Part shown: one piece after another, positions 1 through 8,973 of the stretch
Numbering within the stretch: the first letter of the stretch is position 1
Layout: the number at the start of each line of letters is the position of its first letter
Source: Mycobacterium dioxanotrophicus
GTDB lineage: Bacteria > Actinomycetota > Actinomycetes > Mycobacteriales > Mycobacteriaceae
Assembly (NCBI RefSeq): GCF_002157835.1
Contig: NZ_CP020809.1
Location: 2,542,001 to 2,606,000, forward strand
Length of the DNA: 64,000 nucleotides
Direction: 5' to 3'
Notes under the pieces: model-generated
What the model saw: the letters and a program-made list of their open reading frames with translations, nothing else
Databases searched by the model: none
Told to the model about the DNA's origin: nothing
Translations under genes and position numbers: made by a program

Positions 1-2
1 CA

Positions 3-1250
3 ATGCCTGTTCTTCCTGCACTTCTTCCCATCTCGACGCCTGTTGCCGTGCGACGCCGGGTGCGTGCCCGCGACGTCGAGATCGCCCGGATGACGCGCTA
101 CCGCGGCGGCACCTACTCGCCGACGGTCGACACCATCGTGTTCGCCGACGGTTCCACCGCGCGCACCGACCTGATCAGGCTCAACCCGAACATCGACGCC
201 TACTCGGTGGACTTCACCGGGGTGGCGCCGACAGCGCCGTCGCGCTACCGGCCGGCGAACTGGTCGGCGGTGCCGAACCTGGCGGCGCGGACCCATGAGG
301 CCGAGGTCGACTGGATCATCCGCAATTCGTTTCCGACCCTGGGTACGGCCGAGTTGAGTCGTCGGCTACGCGCCGCCGGGCAGCGGCTCGGAGCGCATCT
401 GGCCGAACACGAGGCGATCGCCGCGACCCAGGCCGCCATCTGGCATTTCACCAATGGACTGGATCTGGACACCCGACCGTTGAATGTGCCTGTGGCGCAA
501 CGGCGCGAGTCCGGGGCGATCGTGTTCGAATTCGACGGAGATCCGCAATTGGGTGGCTACACAGTCGAATTGACCGCCGATTCGCCTGTCTCGCTCTTCC
601 TGCAGAAGTCGGCTGACGGGATCGAGTGGCGTGACGTCGCCGCCTCCGGGCTCAACATCGATGCGGGGCAGGGTAGTTACCGCAAGGCCCTCGGCATCGG
701 CAGCACCACGGCCGCGACGCGCCCGGGACGGCGTCACCAGGGTTACCGGTTTTACCGGCTGCAGATCATTGCCGACCCGGCGACCACCGTCGACGTCGCG
801 GCAGTCACGTTCTGGCTCAACGGTTCCGGGCATTACCGCAACGCCGAACGCGTGGTGGCGCTGTACGAGTACCTTCTCGCCGGGGCGGCTGCCGCGCGCC
901 GGGCGACGGTGGTGCCCGCATTGAATTCCGAGCGAGCAGTCCTCGACGCCGGAGTGCTCGGGCCCTTCCGCCTCGACGCGACCGACCGGGCCGCCCTGTC
1001 GGTTTCGGCGGGAACCGTCGTCGACGCCGACGGCGCCGTGATCGACGGACCCGTCACCCCGGGAACCGATTTCTACCTGCGCCCGGGCCACCCCGCGGGA
1101 CGGGTGACCCTGACCGCGAGCGTGCCCGCCGCCACCGACGGTTTCGGCGGCCGGGTCATCACCGGTGTCGCCTACGACGACAGCCGATTCACCCCGGTCG
1201 CGCTGGCCGTGCCCGCTCCGACCGTGATCGAGTTCGAGATCAGTTTCTGA
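3..1250 (+). CDS. thioester/TQXA-domain-like protein, thioester Cys replaced
   Basis: 415-residue reading frame, possibly complete, though the window edge hides any upstream start. Residues about 30-155 resemble the Cys-Gln thioester (TQXA) domain of actinobacterial surface proteins: the TQAAIW motif is at residues 142-147 (Gln143). The cysteine that normally forms the internal thioester is expected in a Y-C-x-D motif, but the matching motif here reads YSVD (Ser68), so a thioester should not form. The rest is a predicted beta-rich region. I see no clear signal peptide and no LPxTG-type anchor. Function is unknown; the family assignment rests on the TQxAIW motif and its spacing. Confidence 0.6.
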   Translation: MPVLPALLPISTPVAVRRRVRARDVEIARMTRYRGGTYSPTVDTIVFADGSTARTDLIRLNPNIDAYSVDFTGVAPTAPSRYRPANWSAVPNLAARTHEAEVDWIIRNSFPTLGTAELSRRLRAAGQRLGAHLAEHEAIAATQAAIWHFTNGLDLDTRPLNVPVAQRRESGAIVFEFDGDPQLGGYTVELTADSPVSLFLQKSADGIEWRDVAASGLNIDAGQGSYRKALGIGSTTAATRPGRRHQGYRFYRLQIIADPATTVDVAAVTFWLNGSGHYRNAERVVALYEYLLAGAAAARRATVVPALNSERAVLDAGVLGPFRLDATDRAALSVSAGTVVDADGAVIDGPVTPGTDFYLRPGHPAGRVTLTASVPAATDGFGGRVITGVAYDDSRFTPVALAVPAPTVIEFEISF

Positions 1251-1257
1251 GCTGGCC

Positions 1258-3285
1258 TTACATCGGTGCGTTCGCGGGCTGGAAGACACCCGAACTGTCC
1301 GACTCCTCTTCGGCACGGATGACGTGCACGACCGCGTTGATCAATGCCAGGTGGGTGAACGCCTGCGGGAAGTTGCCCAGGTGCCTGCCGGTGCGCGGTT
1401 CGATCTCCTCGGCGTAGAGATGCAGCGGGCTGGCGAACGACAACAACCGCTCGCACAGATGCTTGGCGCGGCTCACTTCGCCGATCTCGACCAGTGCCGA
1501 AACCAGCCAGAACGAGCAGATGGTGAAGGTGCCCTCCTCGCCGGAGAGACCGTCGTCGGTCTCGTCGGTGCGGTAGCGCAGGACCAGCCCCTCCTCGGTG
1601 AGCTCGTCGGCGATGGCCAGCACCGTCGCGCGCACCCGGGGATCGTCGGGCGGCAGGAACCGGGTGAGCACCGTCAGCAACAGTGACGCGTCCAGCGCGT
1701 CGTCGCCGTACCGCTGGGTCAAAACGCCGCGCTTGTCGACACCGTTGGCCAGCACGTCGGCCTTGATCTCTTCGGCGATCGCCCGCCATTGCTGCGCGTA
1801 ACTCTTCTCGCCCTGCAACTCCGCCAGCTTCGAACCGCGGTCCAGCGCGACCCAACACATGATCTTGCTTGAGGTGAAGTGCTGCGGCTCGCCGCGCACC
1901 TCCCAGATCCCGCGGTCCGGTTCGCGCCAGTGCTTGATGGCCTCTTCGACCTGGTTCTTCAGCACCGGCCACAGCGCCTCGGGAATCTGTTCCCGCGACT
2001 TGGCGTGCAGGTACACCGAATCCAGCATGGTGCCCCAGATATCGTGCTGGCGCTGGTTGTAGGCGCCGTTGCCGATGCGCACCGGCCGGGCGTTGTCATA
2101 GCCGGACAGGTGGTGCAGTTCTTCCTCGACGAGGCTGCGTTCCCCGCCGACGGCGTACATCACCTGCAGCGGATGGCGTTCGCCGTTGTTCGCTCCGGAC
2201 ACATCGGCGATGAACGAGAAGAAGTCGTCGGCCTCCCGGTCCAGACCCAGCGTGTAGAGGCCCCACAGCGCGAACGTGGAATCGCGGATCCAGGAGTAGC
2301 GGTAGTCCCAGTTGCGTTCGCCCTGCGGGGTTTCCGGCAATGACGTGGTGGGCGCGGCCAACAGGGCACCGGTGGGCGAGTAGGTCAACCCCTTGAGCGT
2401 CAGTGCGCTGCGCTGCAGATAGGACCGCCACGGGTGGTCGGGGAAGTCGCCGACATTGATCCACTGCCGCCACGACTCGCTGGTCTTCCACATCTTGTCG
2501 GCGGCCTCGTCGTACGTCTGCGGCGCCGGATGCTTGGACCACGACAGCGCGACGAACACATTGTCGCCCTCGGTGAGGCGGGTGCGGGCGCGAGCCTCGC
2601 GGCCCTCCAGCCCGATACGCAGATTGGTGGTGAGCCGCAGCGTGGGATGCGAGTCAGGGTTGCGGCTCGCCCGGGCGATGGCCTCGCCGTAGGCCGGGCC
2701 GGAGTACTCCCACGCCGAACTGACCCGGTGGTAGTCGAACGACGGCTCGCAGCTCATCACCATCTCGACCGTGCCGCTCACGCAGCGCACCGTACGCAGC
2801 AGGATGTGTTCGGCGTCCCAGTCCATGGGCGTGCGCCGGTGGGTCCGCGAGCGGGTGTCGATGTCGTGCCACGGCCCCATCACCAGCGCGTCGCGGACGA
2901 TCACCCAGCCGGTGTGGGTCTGCCAGGTGGTCTCGAGGATCAGGCTGCCGGGCAGATAGCGCCGTGCTGCGGGCACGGTCACGCCGTACGGGCCGAGTCG
3001 GAAATGGCCTGCGCCACGGTCGAGGATCGCACCGAACACGCTGGGGGAGTCGGGACGCGGCACGCACAGCCACTCGACCGACCCGGCCGACGAGATCAGG
3101 CAGGTGTTCTCGCAATCCGAAAGGAACGCGTAGTCCGCGATCGGCGGGAACGGGTTCCGCAGCGCGTTGCTTCCGGTGTATGGAACGGGGGCCGTGACGG
3201 TGAACGGGGCGTCGGCTTCCTGGATGGCTTGCTGGACGTCCTTGGGCGACACGCCCTCACCGGGCTCGGTCTGTTGCAGAACCAT
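1258..3285 (-). CDS. glycoside hydrolase family 15 trehalase
   Basis: About 675 residues, closely matching the mycobacterial GH15 trehalase (homologue of Rv2402 and of the characterised M. smegmatis enzyme), which hydrolyses alpha,alpha-trehalose to two glucose. The N-terminal beta-sandwich (LISSAGSVEWLCVPRPDSPS) is followed by an (alpha/alpha)6 barrel with GERNWDYRYSWIRDS and the C-terminal EEGTFTICSFWLV block, which carries the expected general acid/base Glu. The frame opens with GTG at 3291, but an in-frame ATG at 3285 (MVLQQTEPG) looks the likelier start. It stands alone on the minus strand, divergent from the small membrane-protein pair. Its product could feed glucose from recycled trehalose, abundant in mycobacteria; the exact physiological role is inferred. 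Confidence 0.88.
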   Translation of the reverse strand: MVLQQTEPGEGVSPKDVQQAIQEADAPFTVTAPVPYTGSNALRNPFPPIADYAFLSDCENTCLISSAGSVEWLCVPRPDSPSVFGAILDRGAGHFRLGPYGVTVPAARRYLPGSLILETTWQTHTGWVIVRDALVMGPWHDIDTRSRTHRRTPMDWDAEHILLRTVRCVSGTVEMVMSCEPSFDYHRVSSAWEYSGPAYGEAIARASRNPDSHPTLRLTTNLRIGLEGREARARTRLTEGDNVFVALSWSKHPAPQTYDEAADKMWKTSESWRQWINVGDFPDHPWRSYLQRSALTLKGLTYSPTGALLAAPTTSLPETPQGERNWDYRYSWIRDSTFALWGLYTLGLDREADDFFSFIADVSGANNGERHPLQVMYAVGGERSLVEEELHHLSGYDNARPVRIGNGAYNQRQHDIWGTMLDSVYLHAKSREQIPEALWPVLKNQVEEAIKHWREPDRGIWEVRGEPQHFTSSKIMCWVALDRGSKLAELQGEKSYAQQWRAIAEEIKADVLANGVDKRGVLTQRYGDDALDASLLLTVLTRFLPPDDPRVRATVLAIADELTEEGLVLRYRTDETDDGLSGEEGTFTICSFWLVSALVEIGEVSRAKHLCERLLSFASPLHLYAEEIEPRTGRHLGNFPQAFTHLALINAVVHVIRAEEESDSSGVFQPANAPM

Positions 3286-3379
3286 CCGCACATCATCGAC
3301 CGCCGGTACCTGCGTCGTCTACCCGATCGGCGCGTGTCGAAGGTAACTGCTCGGGACCGATCGATTTGGCGCCATCTCG

Positions 3380-3385
3380 TAGTCT
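3380..3385 (+). promoter_or_regulatory. -10 element (TAGTCT) of a leaderless promoter
   Basis: TAGTCT fits the mycobacterial TANNNT -10 consensus and ends six bases before the ATG at 3392, so transcription should start at or next to the A of the start codon and give a leaderless mRNA. No ribosome binding site is visible before the ATG. Confidence 0.6.
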
Positions 3386-3391
3386 GGCCGC

Positions 3392-3598
3392 ATGGGCGCA
3401 CTCCTGAGTTGGTGGGACGGCGTCGAGCTGTGGTTGACCGGATTGGGATTCGTGGCTCAGACCGCCGTGGTGATGCCCGTGGTGCTGGCGCTGGCCTACG
3501 GCATCGCGGTGTTGCTGGACGGTGCGTTGGGGCAGGGCATCAACGGTCTGCACCGGCTGCGCCGTACCAAAGAGGACGATGAATTGGACGTTGTATGA
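3392..3598 (+). CDS. small membrane protein (Rv2401A-like by position)
   Basis: 68 residues with a strongly hydrophobic stretch at about residues 17-46 (FVAQTAVVMPVVLALAYGIA and onward) and a charged C-terminus (RRTKEDDELDVV). This predicts one or two membrane segments and a cytoplasmic tail. Its position between a trehalase and subI matches the small membrane protein annotated there in M. tuberculosis. It overlaps the next tiny ORF by four bases (ATGA), implying translational coupling. Function unknown. Confidence 0.65.
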   Translation: MGALLSWWDGVELWLTGLGFVAQTAVVMPVVLALAYGIAVLLDGALGQGINGLHRLRRTKEDDELDVV

Positions 3599-3681
3599 AT
3601 GGGATGCCCCGGTCGCGGGTGACGCTTGCGCTGGTTTTGCTCGTCGTGCTGGTCATCGTCACCTGGTTGCTGGCGCACTGA
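3595..3681 (+). CDS. 28-residue single-pass membrane peptide
   Basis: The ATG overlaps the stop of the preceding gene (ATGA). The product is a short basic N-terminus (MNGMPRSRVT) followed by a continuous hydrophobic segment (LALVLLVVLVIVTWLLAH) up to the stop. One transmembrane helix with almost no soluble part is predicted. The stop-start overlap and the clean helix argue that it is translated, but no conserved family was recognised. It may act with the upstream 68-residue protein. Confidence 0.5.
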   Translation: MNGMPRSRVTLALVLLVVLVIVTWLLAH

Positions 3682-3719
3682 CGTCGGAACGCTCGGCGAG
3701 CGCGCCCGGTGGATTCTGT

Positions 3720-3725
3720 TATTCT
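3720..3725 (+). promoter_or_regulatory. -10 element (TATTCT) for the poly-Cys leader ORF
   Basis: TATTCT matches TANNNT and is separated by six bases from the ATG at 3732, the geometry of a leaderless mycobacterial transcript. It should drive the leader peptide and the sulfate-transport operon behind it. Confidence 0.65.
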
Positions 3726-3731
3726 TCGCCC

Positions 3732-3824
3732 ATGCAGACAGCGACCGGTGCGACGGAGAGCCATGTCATGGCGCTCATCGCCGTGGGTTCTTGCGCTGTT
3801 GCTGACGTCGACTGTTGTCGCTGA
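3732..3824 (+). CDS. poly-cysteine leader peptide, attenuator of the sulfate ABC operon
   Basis: 30-codon ORF with an appropriately spaced -10 and no Shine-Dalgarno. It ends CAVADVDCCR followed by TGA, giving three cysteines in the last ten codons, two of them adjacent. It ends 116 bases before subI. Mycobacteria are known to use leaderless short ORFs with cysteine-rich ends as cysteine-responsive attenuators; I recall one such ORF before the M. smegmatis sulfate transporter. Inferred mechanism: when Cys-tRNA is scarce, ribosomes stall on the tract and change downstream RNA folding or access to subI. The peptide itself probably has no function. Confidence 0.75.
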   Translation: MQTATGATESHVMALIAVGSCAVADVDCCR

Positions 3825-3940
3825 CTCCAACCCGTCCGCGGTTTGGTGTCGGTAACGGCTGTTCTCTGCCCGGATACTGATCCTGCGCCTTTCCGTTGTG
3901 ACGGACTCGTACTGTCCGCCATTTGCAAGGAAGGTTCTCA

Positions 3941-5008
3941 GTGCTTAATTCGCTCCTCCCGTCCGCAGTGCCCAACACGCGGTTCAACCTCAAGAATGTC
4001 TGGCGCAGCGCCGCCGTACTGGCAACCACCGGAGCGCTGGTCGTGGGCTGCGGTGGCGGCGCCAGCGACGTCGCGGGCGGTGACAAGACCGCAGGCACCA
4101 AGTCCACGCTGACCCTGGTCGCGTACGCGGTGCCCGAGCCCGGCTGGAGCAAGATCATCCCCGCGTTCGCCGCGACGGATGAGGGCAAGGGCACCGGCGT
4201 GACGCCGTCCTACGGCGCGTCGGGCGACCAGTCGCGCGCCGTGGTCGACGGCAAGCCCGCCGACATCGTCAACTTCTCGGTCGAACCGGACGTCACCCGT
4301 CTGGTCAAGGCGGGCAAGGTGGCCGAAGACTGGAACGCAGGCAACACCAAGGGCATCCCGTTCGGCTCCGTGGTGTCGCTGGTCGTGCGCAAGGGCAACC
4401 CGAAGGGCATCAAGGACTGGGACGATCTGCTCAAGCCTGGCGTCGAGGTGGTCACCCCGAGCCCGCTGAGCTCCGGCTCGGCCAAGTGGAACCTGCTCGC
4501 GCCGTACGCGGCCAAGAGCAACGGGGGTAAGGACGCCGCGGCGGGTATCGACTTCGTCAACAAGCTGGTCACCGAGCACGTCAAGACCCGTCCGGGCTCG
4601 GGCCGGGAGGCCACCGACGTGTTCTTGCAGGGCACGGGTGACGTGCTGATCAGCTACGAGAACGAGGCCATCAACGTCGAGCGGCAGGGTAAAGATGTCG
4701 AGCACATCAACCCGCCTGCCACTTTCAAGATCGAGAACCCGGTCGCGGTGGTCAAGACCAGCGCCCACGCCGAGCAGGCCAATGCGCTGAAGAACTTCCT
4801 GTACACGCCGGAGGGACAGAAGCTGTGGGCCGAGGCAGGCTTCCGGCCGGTGGACCCGGCGGTGGCCGCGGACTTCGCCAAGGACTTCCCGACGCCGGAG
4901 AAGCTGTGGACCATCGCTGACCTGGGCGGCTGGAGCACAGTCGACCCGGCGCTGTTCGACAAGGACAATGGGTCGATCACCAAGATCTACAAGCAGGCGA
5001 CTGGATGA
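3941..5008 (+). CDS. subI: sulfate-binding lipoprotein of the sulfate ABC transporter
   Basis: 355 residues from the GTG at 3941, chosen because AAGGAAGG lies seven bases upstream; an in-frame TTG at 3923 has no such site. The N-terminal signal ends in a lipobox (LVVGC), so the protein should be a lipid-anchored periplasmic-side receptor. The body matches the sulfate/thiosulfate-binding protein family (Sbp/CysP), with the PAD-x-V and KGNPKGIKDWDDL blocks. It binds sulfate and delivers it to CysT/CysW. Its stop overlaps the cysT start (ATGA), so the transporter genes are translationally coupled. Expression is probably controlled by the upstream cysteine-rich leader ORF. Confidence 0.93.
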   Translation: MLNSLLPSAVPNTRFNLKNVWRSAAVLATTGALVVGCGGGASDVAGGDKTAGTKSTLTLVAYAVPEPGWSKIIPAFAATDEGKGTGVTPSYGASGDQSRAVVDGKPADIVNFSVEPDVTRLVKAGKVAEDWNAGNTKGIPFGSVVSLVVRKGNPKGIKDWDDLLKPGVEVVTPSPLSSGSAKWNLLAPYAAKSNGGKDAAAGIDFVNKLVTEHVKTRPGSGREATDVFLQGTGDVLISYENEAINVERQGKDVEHINPPATFKIENPVAVVKTSAHAEQANALKNFLYTPEGQKLWAEAGFRPVDPAVAADFAKDFPTPEKLWTIADLGGWSTVDPALFDKDNGSITKIYKQATG

Positions 5009-5871
5009 CCGCTTCAGCCGAGACCGATTCGGCGTCCGTGCACACGCCGGGAGATTCCGCTCCCGGCGTGTTCCGCGGCCGCTATGGCACGACCTCATTG
5101 CGGGTCGGCGCGGCATCGATCTGGCTGAGCGTCATCGTTCTGCTGCCGCTGGCCGCCATTGTGTGGCAGTCAGTCGGCGGCGGCTGGACGGCGTTCTGGC
5201 AGGCCGTCACCTCCAACGCCGCCCTGGACTCCTTCCGGGTGACGCTGTCCATCTCCGCCGGGGTCACGGTGATCAACCTGGTGTTCGGGCTCATGGTGGC
5301 CTGGGTGCTGACGCGTGACGAGTTCCCCGGCAAACGCATCGTCGACTCGGTGATCGACCTGCCGTTCGCGTTGCCGACCATCGTCGCCAGCCTGGTGATG
5401 TTGGCGCTCTACGGGCCGGCGAGCCCGGTCGGGCTGCACCTGCAGCACACCAAATGGGGTGTCGGCGTCGCGCTGCTGTTCGTCACGCTGCCGTTCGTGG
5501 TCCGCTCGGTGCAGCCGGTGCTGCTCGAACTGGACCGCGAGACCGAGGAGGCGGCGGCGTCGCTGGGCGCGGGCAACCGCGTCATCTTCACCACGGTGAT
5601 CCTGCCGTCGCTGTTGCCGTCGCTGTTGTCCGGAGCCGGGCTGGCGTTTTCGCGGGCGATCGGCGAGTTCGGGTCGGTGGTGCTCATCGGTGGCGCCGTG
5701 CCGGGCGAGACCGAGGTGTCCTCGCAGTGGATCCGCACCCTCATCGAGAACGACGACCGCACCGGTGCGGCCGCGATCTCGATTGTGCTGCTGGTCATCT
5801 CGTTCTTCATCCTGCTGGTGTTGCGGACCGTGGGGTCGCGTGCCGCCCGTCGTGAGGAGCTGTCGGCATGA
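5005..5871 (+). CDS. cysT: sulfate ABC transporter permease CysT
   Basis: 288-residue integral membrane protein with about six hydrophobic segments and the binding-protein-dependent permease EAA-type loop (ETEEAAASLGAGNRVIFTTV) that contacts the CysA ATPase. It forms the heterodimeric sulfate channel with CysW. The start overlaps the subI stop and its own stop overlaps the cysW start (ATGA), consistent with 1:1 synthesis of the two permeases. Confidence 0.93.
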   Translation: MTASAETDSASVHTPGDSAPGVFRGRYGTTSLRVGAASIWLSVIVLLPLAAIVWQSVGGGWTAFWQAVTSNAALDSFRVTLSISAGVTVINLVFGLMVAWVLTRDEFPGKRIVDSVIDLPFALPTIVASLVMLALYGPASPVGLHLQHTKWGVGVALLFVTLPFVVRSVQPVLLELDRETEEAAASLGAGNRVIFTTVILPSLLPSLLSGAGLAFSRAIGEFGSVVLIGGAVPGETEVSSQWIRTLIENDDRTGAAAISIVLLVISFFILLVLRTVGSRAARREELSA

Positions 5872-6689
5872 CGTTGTCACCGTGGTTCCGTCTTCTGGTG
5901 CGGTACCTGGCGCTGGCCTACGTCGGCGTTCTGGTCATCGTGCCGGTCGGGCTGATCCTGTGGCGCACGTTCTCCCCGGGAATCGGTTCGTTCTTCGCCT
6001 CCGTCGGCACCCCGGCCGCCATATCGGCGTTGCAGTTGTCGCTTCTGGTGGTGGCCATCGTGGTGCCGCTCAACGTGTTGTTCGGTGTGCCGACCGCGCT
6101 GGTGTTGGCGCGCAACCGGTTCCGCGGCAAGAGTGCCCTGCAGGCCGTGATCGACCTACCGTTCGCGGTATCGCCGGTGGTGGTCGGTGTGGCGCTGATC
6201 CTGCTGTGGGGTTCGTCCGGTTTGTTCGGATTCGTCGAGCGTGACCTCGGCGTCAAGATCATCTTCGGCTTCACGGGCATCGTGCTGGCGAGCATTTTCG
6301 TCACGGTTCCGTTCGTCATCCGTGAGGTCGAACCCGTCCTGCACGAGATCGGCACCGACCAGGAGGAGGCGGCCGCCACGCTGGGATCCAGTTGGTGGCA
6401 GACGTTCTGGCGCGTCACCCTGCCGTCCATCCGGTGGGGACTGACCTACGGCGTCGTGCTTACCGTGGCCCGCACTCTCGGTGAGTTCGGCGCGGTGATC
6501 ATGGTGTCGTCCAACCTGCCGGGGACATCGCAGACGCTGACCCTGCTGGTGGCTGATCGTTACACCAGAGGCACCGCCGACTCGGTGTACGGCGCGTATG
6601 CCGTTTCGACTTTGTTGATGGCCGTGGCCGTCATCGTGCTGGTGGTCCAGGTGATCCTCGACCGCCGGCGAACCGGGACCCAGCAGTAG
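5868..6689 (+). CDS. cysW: sulfate ABC transporter permease CysW
   Basis: 273 residues, paralogous to CysT, with six predicted membrane helices and the cytoplasmic EAA loop (DQEEAAATLGSSWWQTFWRV). It pairs with CysT as the second permease subunit. It is coupled by a four-base overlap to cysT and followed after 21 bases by cysA, with a GAGAAGGAG Shine-Dalgarno in that gap. Confidence 0.93.
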   Translation: MTLSPWFRLLVRYLALAYVGVLVIVPVGLILWRTFSPGIGSFFASVGTPAAISALQLSLLVVAIVVPLNVLFGVPTALVLARNRFRGKSALQAVIDLPFAVSPVVVGVALILLWGSSGLFGFVERDLGVKIIFGFTGIVLASIFVTVPFVIREVEPVLHEIGTDQEEAAATLGSSWWQTFWRVTLPSIRWGLTYGVVLTVARTLGEFGAVIMVSSNLPGTSQTLTLLVADRYTRGTADSVYGAYAVSTLLMAVAVIVLVVQVILDRRRTGTQQ

Positions 6690-6710
6690 GCCCGAGAAGG
6701 AGCTAGAGCT

Positions 6711-7760
6711 ATGACCGACGCGATTGTGGTTCGGGGCGCCAACAAGCACTATGGCGATTTCGCGGCGCTGGACAACATCGATTTCGAGGTGCCGCGCGGC
6801 TCGTTGACCGCCCTGCTCGGGCCGAGTGGCTCGGGCAAGTCGACCCTGCTGCGGGCCATCGCCGGCCTCGACCAGCCCGACACCGGCACCATCACCATCA
6901 ACGGCAATGACGTGACCGGGGTGCCGCCGCAGCGGCGCGGGATCGGTTTCGTGTTCCAGCACTACGCGGCGTTCAAGCATCTGACAGTGCGGGACAACGT
7001 GGCGTTCGGCCTCAAGATCCGCAAGCGGCCCAAGGCCGAGATCAAGGAGAAGGTCGATAATCTGCTGGAAGTGGTGGGGCTGAGCGGTTTCCAGACGCGC
7101 TACCCCAACCAGCTCTCCGGCGGCCAGCGTCAGCGCATGGCGCTGGCCCGGGCGCTGGCGGTCGATCCGCAGGTGTTGCTGCTCGACGAGCCGTTCGGCG
7201 CACTGGACGCCAAGGTGCGTGACGATCTGCGGGCCTGGCTGCGGCGTCTGCACGACGAGGTTCACGTCACCACGGTGCTGGTCACCCACGATCAGGCCGA
7301 GGCGCTGGATGTGGCTGACCGGATCGCGGTGCTCAACAAGGGCCGCATCGAGCAGATCGGTTCGCCTACCGAGGTTTACGACGAGCCGGCCAACGCGTTC
7401 GTGATGTCGTTTCTCGGGGCGGTGTCGGAGCTCAACGGGATCCTGGTGCGCCCGCACGACATCCGGGTCGGACGCAACCCCGAACTGGCGATCGCGGCCG
7501 GGGACGGAACGGCCGAGGCCACCGGCGTGCTGCGGGCGACCATTGACCGTATCGTCATGCTCGGCTTCGAGGTGCGCGTCGAACTCACCAGCGCCGCCAA
7601 CAATGTGCCGTTCACCGCGCAGATCACCCGCGGTGACGCCGAGGCACTGGGGCTGCGGGAGGGGGACACGGTCTACGTCCGGGCCACGCGGGTGCCGCAG
7701 ATCGCCGGGGACGTGCAGACCGCGAGCGGCGACGAGGTGGAAGCGCTCACGGTCACCTGA
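6711..7760 (+). CDS. cysA: sulfate/thiosulfate import ATP-binding protein CysA
   Basis: 349-residue ABC ATPase. Walker A is [13 protein letters not shown] (about residues 37-49), the signature is [15 protein letters not shown], Walker B is [13 protein letters not shown] and the switch His lies in VTHDQAEAL. The C-terminal ~110 residues form the regulatory TOBE-like domain typical of CysA. It energises sulfate uptake through CysTW. It is the last gene of the transporter operon and ends five bases from the convergent cstR-like gene. Confidence 0.94.
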   Translation: MTDAIVVRGANKHYGDFAALDNIDFEVPRGSLTALLGPSGSGKSTLLRAIAGLDQPDTGTITINGNDVTGVPPQRRGIGFVFQHYAAFKHLTVRDNVAFGLKIRKRPKAEIKEKVDNLLEVVGLSGFQTRYPNQLSGGQRQRMALARALAVDPQVLLLDEPFGALDAKVRDDLRAWLRRLHDEVHVTTVLVTHDQAEALDVADRIAVLNKGRIEQIGSPTEVYDEPANAFVMSFLGAVSELNGILVRPHDIRVGRNPELAIAAGDGTAEATGVLRATIDRIVMLGFEVRVELTSAANNVPFTAQITRGDAEALGLREGDTVYVRATRVPQIAGDVQTASGDEVEALTVT

Positions 7761-7765
7761 CGGCG

Positions 7766-8071
<306 letters not shown>

Positions 8072-8076
8072 TCATG

Positions 8077-8092
8077 GTACCCCTAGGGGTAT
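8077..8092. promoter_or_regulatory. CsoR/CstR-type operator upstream of cstR
   Basis: GTACCCCTAGGGGTAT; the inner 14 bases (TACCCCTAGGGGTA, 8078-8091) form a perfect palindrome of the G/C-tract type bound by CsoR-family repressors. It sits in the 66-base gap between the tauE-like stop and the cstR start, so cstR probably has its own autoregulated promoter as well as the operon promoter. Confidence 0.75.
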
Positions 8093-8101
8093 CTGTGTGG
8101 G

Positions 8102-8968
8102 TCATGTCGCGGCGGCCATCCGGCTGGACAGCCGGTTGAACGGGCACCAGGTGAATCGGCTGCAGGCGTAGCGGTAGCCGCCGGCGGCGACGGTCAGACC
8201 CGCGACGGCGATGCCGACGAAGGGGTGCACCTGCTCGGCGAGGATCACCGATGCCATCGCCAGCACGAACCAGCCGAACGCCGCCCGCAGCACGTCGGCG
8301 TCGACCCGAGCCGTCAGCCGCGCACCCACCAGGCTGCCCACCACTGCGGCGGCCGTCACCATCGCGGCCAATTTCCAGTCGACGCCGAGCGTCGTCACCT
8401 GCCCGGCCAGCCCGGCCATCGCGTTCATCGCGATGACCAGCAGTGAGGTGCCGACCGCAACGGGCATCGGCAACCCGGCCAGCAGCGCCAGTGTGGGTAC
8501 CACGACGAAACCGCCTCCGGCGCCGATGATTCCGGTCAATAGACCGACCGCCACCCCGAGCGCCAGGGCCTTGCCGATCGGCGTGCGGTGCGGCGCAGGC
8601 GCGGGCGTGATCGGCGTGCGGCGCCGGAGCATTGCGACAGCCGACGCGATCATCATCACGGCGAACCCGATCAGCAGGAGCGATCCGGGGAGCAGATGGC
8701 CGAGTCGGCCACCGGCGTAGGCGCCGGCCATGCCTGCCGCGCCGAACAACAGGCCGCTGCGCCACTGGACGCGGCCGGCGCGAGCGTGGGAGATGGTGCT
8801 GACCGTGCTCGTGACACCTACCACCAGAAGCGATGTGGCAATCGCCTGTTTGGCATCCATGCCGGCGACGTAGGTCAGCAGCGGCACCATGAGGATGGAA
8901 CCGCCGCCACCCAACAGGCCAAGGGATATCCCGACGAGGGCGGCGAGCACCACGGTCAACGCGATCAT
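8102..8968 (-). CDS. TauE/SafE-family membrane transporter (putative sulfite/sulfur-anion exporter)
   Basis: 288 residues with about eight hydrophobic segments and the repeated glycine-rich signature of TauE/SafE carriers (GLLGGGGSILMVPLLTYVAG near the N-terminus; GIIGAGGGFVVVPTLALLAG in the second half). The C-terminal tail after the last helix contains two cysteines (YACSRFTWCPFNRL). In S. aureus a TauE homologue sits in the cst sulfide-detoxification locus. Here it follows sqr by five bases, so export of sulfite or thiosulfate produced by CstB/SQR is a reasonable inference. The substrate cannot be read from the sequence. Confidence 0.85.
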   Translation of the reverse strand: MIALTVVLAALVGISLGLLGGGGSILMVPLLTYVAGMDAKQAIATSLLVVGVTSTVSTISHARAGRVQWRSGLLFGAAGMAGAYAGGRLGHLLPGSLLLIGFAVMMIASAVAMLRRRTPITPAPAPHRTPIGKALALGVAVGLLTGIIGAGGGFVVVPTLALLAGLPMPVAVGTSLLVIAMNAMAGLAGQVTTLGVDWKLAAMVTAAAVVGSLVGARLTARVDADVLRAAFGWFVLAMASVILAEQVHPFVGIAVAGLTVAAGGYRYACSRFTWCPFNRLSSRMAAAT

Positions 8969-8973
8969 GGTGA

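Noticed and set aside
366..1316. 316-residue minus-strand frame opposite the thioester-like gene
   Set aside because: Low-complexity Arg/Gly/Val-rich translation typical of the antisense of a high-GC gene; no motif or start signal.
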